Positions 31,128 to 37,044 of a stretch of 37,044 nt of DNA are shown in pieces. A program made the translations under genes and the position numbers. The notes under the pieces were generated by a model, which did not search any database, had not been told where the DNA came from, and saw nothing but the letters and a program-made list of their open reading frames with translations. The number at the start of each line of letters is the position of its first letter. Position 1 is the first letter of the stretch. This DNA comes from Anthoceros angustus (taxonomy: Eukaryota > Streptophyta > Anthocerotopsida > Anthocerotales > Anthocerotaceae): the NCBI GenBank assembly GCA_010909165.1, contig VJWM01000365.1:1-37044 (forward strand). The letters are read 5' to 3'.

Positions 31128-32817
31128 GGTTTTAATTTTACTATTATCATTGGTAACTTTTTTATCGTCCCAAGGCACGGGCATAAACTTCCTTGAGTGA
31201 GTCCTTGACATGGGACGTTAGTTAAATAAAACTTGACTTGGAAAACTTACAAAATTTGAAGAGATAATGTACTTCATCATCATAAATGAAAACAAAACAT
31301 GAAAAAGAATAGAGCTTCCATCAATAATCGAAGATAAGAATAAAAGCACAAATAATAAAGAATAGATTGATTTACACACTATTGGAGAGGAAGAAGTTTT
31401 GATCAATTAATCACCACAATCAATAAAAAAAATCATAGTCTACTTAGAATAGGTTAATCTACTATTATAGAAGAGAATAGAAATCTCTTTCAACTATCAA
31501 CTAACATTGAAGATATTAACGAAGAATTCTATTTTCTATATTTCATTGGTATGAAATATTTTGAAAATATTCAAATGTATGGAAAAGTTCTCTACCAATT
31601 GTTTCACCTATAAACAAGTATTTTTCTATAATAATAATTTATAGTACATTTGAATCAATATTGTGATATGAAAAGTCACTTTCGCACCTTCATGACTTCT
31701 CATCGGTGATTTCGAGGGGGTTGCAGTGTCATTGCTAAAAGCAGCTTGGCCAAGCTTTTTGAGTTCATCCTCTTAAGGACCCCTCCATCCCAGGCGCTGA
31801 GAGCTAGGCTCGCTCTTGCTGGGAAGGCGCAATGCTTGGGTTCTAGCTCGTCCACACATATGGGCCCGGTTTTCACATCCCACCAACCTCCTTCATTCAT
31901 GTTACGATTCCGTGTTGGCTTAGTTCGGTCTGTGGCTTCTTTACTTCGCTTGCCTTGTAGGATACATTTTGTATGTTGCTCCCAAAGTCAGCGCATTTAC
32001 CCATAACGCCATTCGTAATATCATATGCTATAGCCCTTGGCTTCATAACTTGGAGGGGGCGGTGATACACTCTTTATACAAGTCGGTCCTCATGGCCAAC
32101 TTGTCTCATTCATGACGACCAAGTTTAGGCGGGCGTGGTCACTAATCCTGCATGACACCACCTCTACTTAGGTTATCACCAACCATCCAGGGTTGACTGC
32201 TTTGATGCAACGGCTCTCAAGGTGGAAAATTTGGCGTTTTCGCTCACCTTAGGGCGTATGGGACAATGGTTGAGGACTTCAATAAATCAAGTCCTGCGCC
32301 AAACTATGTGCATGCCAGGTGGGCTGTCCTCTTTTACTTCTGGCAGCCTTCAAACGGCATATTTCATTGCTCATCATAGAATTTCTGGCGATCCTCCACA
32401 ATGCAAGCAGGCAGTGATGCATTCTCCTTTCCTCTGTTGTGGTTACTCTTCTTGCATATGATATTGTTGGCAATAAGTGACTTTAGATGGGGAAACAACA
32501 TAATATTTGAAGCGGCTCAATATACAAGAAGGGGCTTATGGGGTACATATACGGTGAAGGGGCTTCTCGATGGGCAGCGAAATGGGGTTTTGCCCGTTAT
32601 GGTAACGCCAATGTTTGGAAAAGTAGGGTCTAAGATACAGCCCTAAGTGTATACATATGTGTTCTAGTGTTCAGCGATGGTCGTTGACTTCCATGGTCAC
32701 GTAGTTTTCTAAATATGCCATTTGTCGGGTGATGGAAGGTGAAATATGGATAAGTTTAGGGTATGAGATTTGAAACATGGGGAAGAGAGCCTCCCGTGAT
32801 TGAATACCATCCTTGAG
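31128..32817. repeat. Tandem unit, copy 1 (~1.69 kb)
   Basis: This unit starts at GGTTTTAATTTTACTATTATC and ends CCATCCTTGAG, immediately followed by copy 2 with the same start. The first 550 bases are AT-rich and nearly identical between copies. The second half is more GC-balanced and differs by many small indels. Neither copy contains a frame with a known domain. A minus-strand frame at 31,700-31,900 (GGWWDVKTGPICVDELEPK) is shared by both copies in part, so an ancestral coding segment may have existed. The element type is unknown. Confidence 0.85.
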
Positions 32818-34487
32818 GGTTTTAATTTTTACTATTATCATTGGTAACTTTTTATCGTCCCAAGGACGGGCACGCCAAAACTTCCTTGAGTGAGTCCTTC
32901 AAAGATGGGGACGTTAGTTAAATAAAACTTGACTTGGAAAACTTACAAAATTTCAAGAGAGATAATGTACTTCATCATCATAAATGAAAACAAAACATGA
33001 AAAAGAATAGAGCTTCCATCAATAATCGAAGATAAGAATAAAAGCACAAAATAATAAAGAATAGATTGATTTACACACTATTGGAGAGGAGAAAGAAGTT
33101 TTGATCAATTAATCCACCACAATCAATAAAAATGCAGTAGTCTACTTAAGAATAGGTTAATCTACTATTATAGAAGAGAGAATAGAAATCTCTTTCAACT
33201 ATCAAACTAACATTGAAGATATTAACGAAGAATTCTATTTTCTGATATTTCATTGGTATGAAATATTTTGAAAATATTCAAATGTATGGAAAAGTTCTCT
33301 ACCAATTGTTTCACCTATAAACAAGTATTTTTCTATAATAATAATTTATAGTACATTTGAATCAATATTGTGATATGAAAAGTCACGCCTCCTTCATGAC
33401 CTTCTCATCGTTGATTTCGGGGGGTTGCGAGTGTCATTGCTCGAGAAAAGCCTTGGCCAAGCTTTTCACCATCCTCTTAAGGACCCCTCCATCCTCAGCG
33501 CATGAAGAGCTAGGCTCGCTTTTTGGGAAGGCGCAATGCTTGGGTTCTAGCTCGTCCACACATATGGGCCCGGTTTTCACATCCCACCAACCTCCTTCAT
33601 TCTGCGCACGATTCCGTGTTGGCTTAGTTCTGGCTTTTTACTAATGCGCTTGCCCTTGTAGGATACATTTTGCTTGTTGCTCAAGGGGTCAACGACCACC
33701 CATAACGCCATTCGTAATATCATGTTCGCTATAGCAGCTGCCATGGCTTGAGGGAGCAGGTGATACACTCTTTATACAAGTCGGTCACCATGGCCAACTT
33801 GTATCTCATTCGACGACCAAGTTTCAAAGTATGACGTCACTAATCCCGCATGACACCATCTACTTAGGTTATCACCAACCATCCAGTTTGCCGGGTGATG
33901 CAACGGCTCTCAAGGTCGAAAATTTGACGCTCACCTTAGACGTATGGGACAATGGTTGAGGACTTCAATAAATCAAGTCCTGCGCCAAGCCTACCATGCC
34001 CGAGTACCACGGTGGGGCTGTCCTTTTACTTTACGGCAGCCTTCAAACATATATCATTGCTCATCAACGGGCACTGCAATGGCGATCCTCCACAATGCGG
34101 CAGTGATGCATTCTCCTTTCCTCCGTAGGGTTGTAGGTTACTCTTCTTGCATATGATATTGTTGGTAATAAGTGACTTTAGATGGGGAAACAACATAATA
34201 TTTGAGCTGCCCAATATACAAGAAGGGGCTTTATATACATGAAGGGCTTCGATGGGCAAATGGGGTTTTGCCGCTATGGTAACGCCAATGTTTGGAAAAT
34301 AGGGTCTAAGATACGCCCTAAGTGTATATATGTGTTCTAGTGCTATTGATTGACTCATGGTCACGTAGTTTTCTGTAAATAATACCATTTGCGGGTGATG
34401 GAAGGTGAAATATGGATAAGTTTAGGTATGAGATTTGAAACATGGGGAAGAGAGCCTCCCGTGATTCGAATACCATCCTTGAGGGTT
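32818..34487. repeat. Tandem unit, copy 2 (~1.67 kb)
   Basis: This is the direct tandem partner of 31,128-32,817. It begins GGTTTTAATTTTTACTATT and ends with GATGGAAGGTGAAATATGG..CCATCCTTGAGGG, after which the sequence is unique. Most differences from copy 1 are short insertions or deletions, including within shared words such as GAGAGGAGAAAGAAG against GAGAGGAAGAAG. This copy also lacks a recognisable gene. Confidence 0.85.
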
Positions 34488-37044
34488 TGTCATGGCTCTA
34501 CTTCATTGAGCTTTATGTCAAGATGTGTGGGGAAGCAGCAAGGCGAGCAGCCGGGCGCCAACTCTTTAGTGGTCTTGACTACAAACGCTTGAATCAATGA
34601 CAATCAAGCGATAACTAAACAGACAGTTTGGTTTAAACCTCATCAAAACTACCGCAGTAAAAGAGATTTGCATTCATGCATGGAGGAATTCAAATGTGTA
34701 ATATAATAGATAGCTTATGTCCGAAGATAATAATGGGCGGCATGCGCCCATTGCCTATGCCACGATGATCGATATGACCTTCACCGATGATAATACCCCA
34801 ATATGCCCACTATGTAAGAATCGTTACATGGGCATACGCTAAAGATGTAAATGCAAGTCTGGCATTGGAGTTCAGATTACGATCGGTTGATCACTCGCCG
34901 TAGTCTAGACCTTCTCCATTTACCTCCTTCTCCTCACATAATCGCCATCGCTTTCATCTTGGACATCGAGTGCATGGTTGCGATGGGGACTAAGGGCACA
35001 CTTCTCCCTAATTACTTTCTTATCCGATGCATATAGATGTTTCCTTGAGTTCAACTTGAACCCATAATAGACGATAACCGCTTTGCGAACTAAGATTGTC
35101 GGATGTTTGGAGGTCTTGAGTTTTTCCCCTTTTCCTTTCGATGCTTGGTGCTTGGTCGCCATTCGCTCTGCATACGTATTCTCCAACATACTTGCCCTCA
35201 AGCATCTGTGGTCTCGCTCCACCAATGCACACGTAAGAAAGGGTCCGCAGTTCGTGTGCACACTTACAACCTTTGCAACCCAAAATGCTCATATGAGTGT
35301 CTCTCGCGAGGAGTGACAATGAACATGCCTTCTCGAATCTCCATGACATCCCCATTCATCCTTGCCACCTCCTTCGGCGTGCAAGCTCGTGAGCTCCCAA
35401 ATACATATCTCTGTGGTACTTCTCAGTAATTCTTTCAAGAATAGCCTCGCCGCCTGCGCTGGGACACAAGTAACTTAAGTCCTCCATACCATTTCCATTC
35501 GCTCGCAAGACTAGTCCAATGTTGTTGTCCACAATAGTTGCGATCTCACTCGATCCTTCCGTAATTCAATCCACCACCCTCTTCATCCGTGATTCAAATA
35601 TGTTGGCAGCTTGAGCAAGCCTTCCGTAGGTGGTCTACGCCTTCGCATGCCGTGAGCCCACCTTCACTCCCTTTTGTCTTTTGCCTCGAAGGGCCATCAA
35701 TGGTGCAGTCCAATAACCGTTCGAACTCGTAAGAACTCCAAGCCATCTTCGGTTTCCCACGTGGAGAAGTAGAATCATGCTTACATATGATCAGAATTTT
35801 TCCGCGCCTAATCATCTTTCCCTTGTAATTTTGAACTGCGGAACGAGGTTGTTCAACCGCTTAACCGCAGCCTTTAAATTGGTGCCCCACCCAGTTGTGT
35901 TTTGTTACCCCTGCAATCCCTTTGCTTGTTCCGCCTTTTGTGAAGTGGTGAGAGCCGGGAGTATGGACCCCTCCGGGGGTGGGCGGCATGCGCGCCCTTC
36001 CTCACCTCCGCCGAGGGGGCGCCGCATGTCGACGCCCTCTTCTTCTCCATGCACGACGAGAGGGCGGCAGCCCCCTTCTTCCCCATGTCACGCTGGCGGG
36101 CATGCCGGCGCCCACCCCGCTCCTGTGTCCACTCTACCCTCAAGTTTGGAAAAGATCGGCGTAATGCGCTAGAACTACTACCTCGATCTGCTAATTTCTA
36201 TAGAAAGCGGGAAAAAAAATACAAAACATTTTCTTGATGTATATATTGTGTTCTTGATTTAATTAGTATTTCTAATCAAGAAACAACAAAACATATACAA
36301 AATGCACATTTTCAGATCGCAATTTTATGTGCATCACCTAGGATGCAACCTACATCGAAATGCTCGATACCATAACAAATGTAAGGTTGATGTAGATCAA
36401 TTACCATTTAGTAATTACATATTTCATTGAGTATCAAGAAAAGAACTTAAATGCTTATCTTTGAAAAGACACTATCTAGAACTTAAAAGACATAAGCATT
36501 GGTAAGGGTCGTAACCCTATTGAGCGGGTACTTCTAATATATTTATTTCAGCTACCCTTATAATAGCATATATAATTAATCTGACCTAATTCACGGATAT
36601 GCTCAACACTATCCTTTAACATGATTGATTGGGTATTTGATGGCGAGATCATGGGCGTCATTGCGCAGTCGGGCAAGGTATGGATTTCACAAACAACGGT
36701 GATTTCAAAGAAGCGTGCGGCGTCCATTAAATCGAGGCAGGCGAGATCAATACAATCAAAGTTTCCTAATCTCCCGCTAGGAAGGCTATATGTTAAACCC
36801 ACGAGATAAAAGCGGCCGGTGTCGAAGATGACAATGGATGTCATGTGACAATCCAACTTGAAACACAACGATGTTCAAGCTGCTTTCACGAGATAGGCAC
36901 TAACACCGCCTTTCGGTACACACATGTAGCGATGACTTTCTCCAATTTTATCCTTGACCACGGTAAGTACACTGGACATGTCGGTGCTCCTTTGCCCTCC
37001 ATACCATTGCTCCAACCCGTTAGTGGAATCCGGTGTTGATCAAC
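34488..37044. other. Repeat-rich or intergenic DNA, no gene recognised
   Basis: Minus-strand frames at 34,920-35,355 and 35,594-35,815 and a 106-codon minus-strand frame at 36,548-36,868 are open but carry no domain I can name. A GC-rich island sits at about 35,955-36,140 within otherwise AT-leaning DNA. From 36,180 the sequence is AT-rich. A decayed transposable element would fit, but I see no diagnostic motif, terminal repeat or target-site duplication. Confidence 0.4.
35955..36140. other. GC-rich island of unknown nature
   Basis: About 185 bases are rich in GGCGG, GCATGC and CCCTCTTCTTC-type words, standing out against AT-leaning flanks. Frames on both strands are open across it (for example plus-strand 35,777-36,172) and give Pro/Ser/Arg-rich low-complexity products. 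It might be a fragment of a GC-rich gene or repeat inserted here; no identity can be given. Confidence 0.5.

Noticed and set aside
31200-31406. Small minus-strand open frame in AT-rich part of the tandem unit
   Set aside because: AT-rich, Ser/Phe/Ile low complexity and not maintained as an open frame in copy 2.
1-37044. tRNA or rRNA genes
   Set aside because: Words resembling a T-loop (for example GATTCGAAT near 5,230 and 34,463) have no surrounding cloverleaf; no rRNA-like sequence was seen.

Overview
The window is nuclear DNA of a land plant. The main evidence is a many-exon gene for a KAC-type kinesin-14, a family known from land plants and used in actin-based chloroplast positioning. Plant-type MED19, SAS10/UTP3, F-box/kelch and EMAPII-like tRNA-binding genes support this. 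Most introns measured in the two spliced plus-strand genes are short (about 75-125 nt, a few longer) with GT/AG ends. Coding regions are GC-rich and intergenic DNA is AT-rich and repeat-laden. A compact-intron lineage such as a Selaginella-like lycophyte or a bryophyte would fit, but the species is my inference and is weak.

Layout: 1-1,600 is AT-rich DNA with two tandem duplications; 1,789-2,220 is an unrecognised open stretch; 2,737-4,821 (minus) is an apparently intronless SAS10/UTP3 gene; 4,822-11,900 is gene-poor and holds several tandem arrays and a pair of 250-bp direct repeats 5 kb apart. A gene cluster fills 11,915-25,629: MED19 (minus), then in divergent orientation the KAC kinesin (14,137-20,428, about 23 exons), an F-box/kelch gene (21,466-22,921) and a tRNA-binding-domain gene (23,874-25,629). 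From 26,087 to the end there is AT-rich or repeat DNA with a possible small membrane protein at 29,722-29,956, a 1.69-kb unit duplicated in tandem at 31,128-34,487, and a GC-rich island near 36,000.

All five recognised genes keep their conserved residues and, where spliced, their splice sites, yet the reading frame jumps by one or two bases every few dozen codons. Several jumps look like one base missing from a homopolymer. This pattern fits an unpolished long-read assembly better than five independent pseudogenes. The gene models are therefore described by tracing the conserved protein across frames, and exact starts, ends and some exon edges are approximate.

The genes are separate housekeeping or cell-biology functions (ribosome biogenesis, Mediator, chloroplast movement, ubiquitination, tRNA binding). 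They do not form an operon or pathway. I see no tRNA, rRNA, CRISPR array or prokaryotic system, and no clearly new biological system. The most notable items are the kinesin with an intact P-loop but a degenerate switch I, the nested tandem arrays at 11.0-11.6 kb, the 1.69-kb tandem duplication, and the unrecognised open frames.
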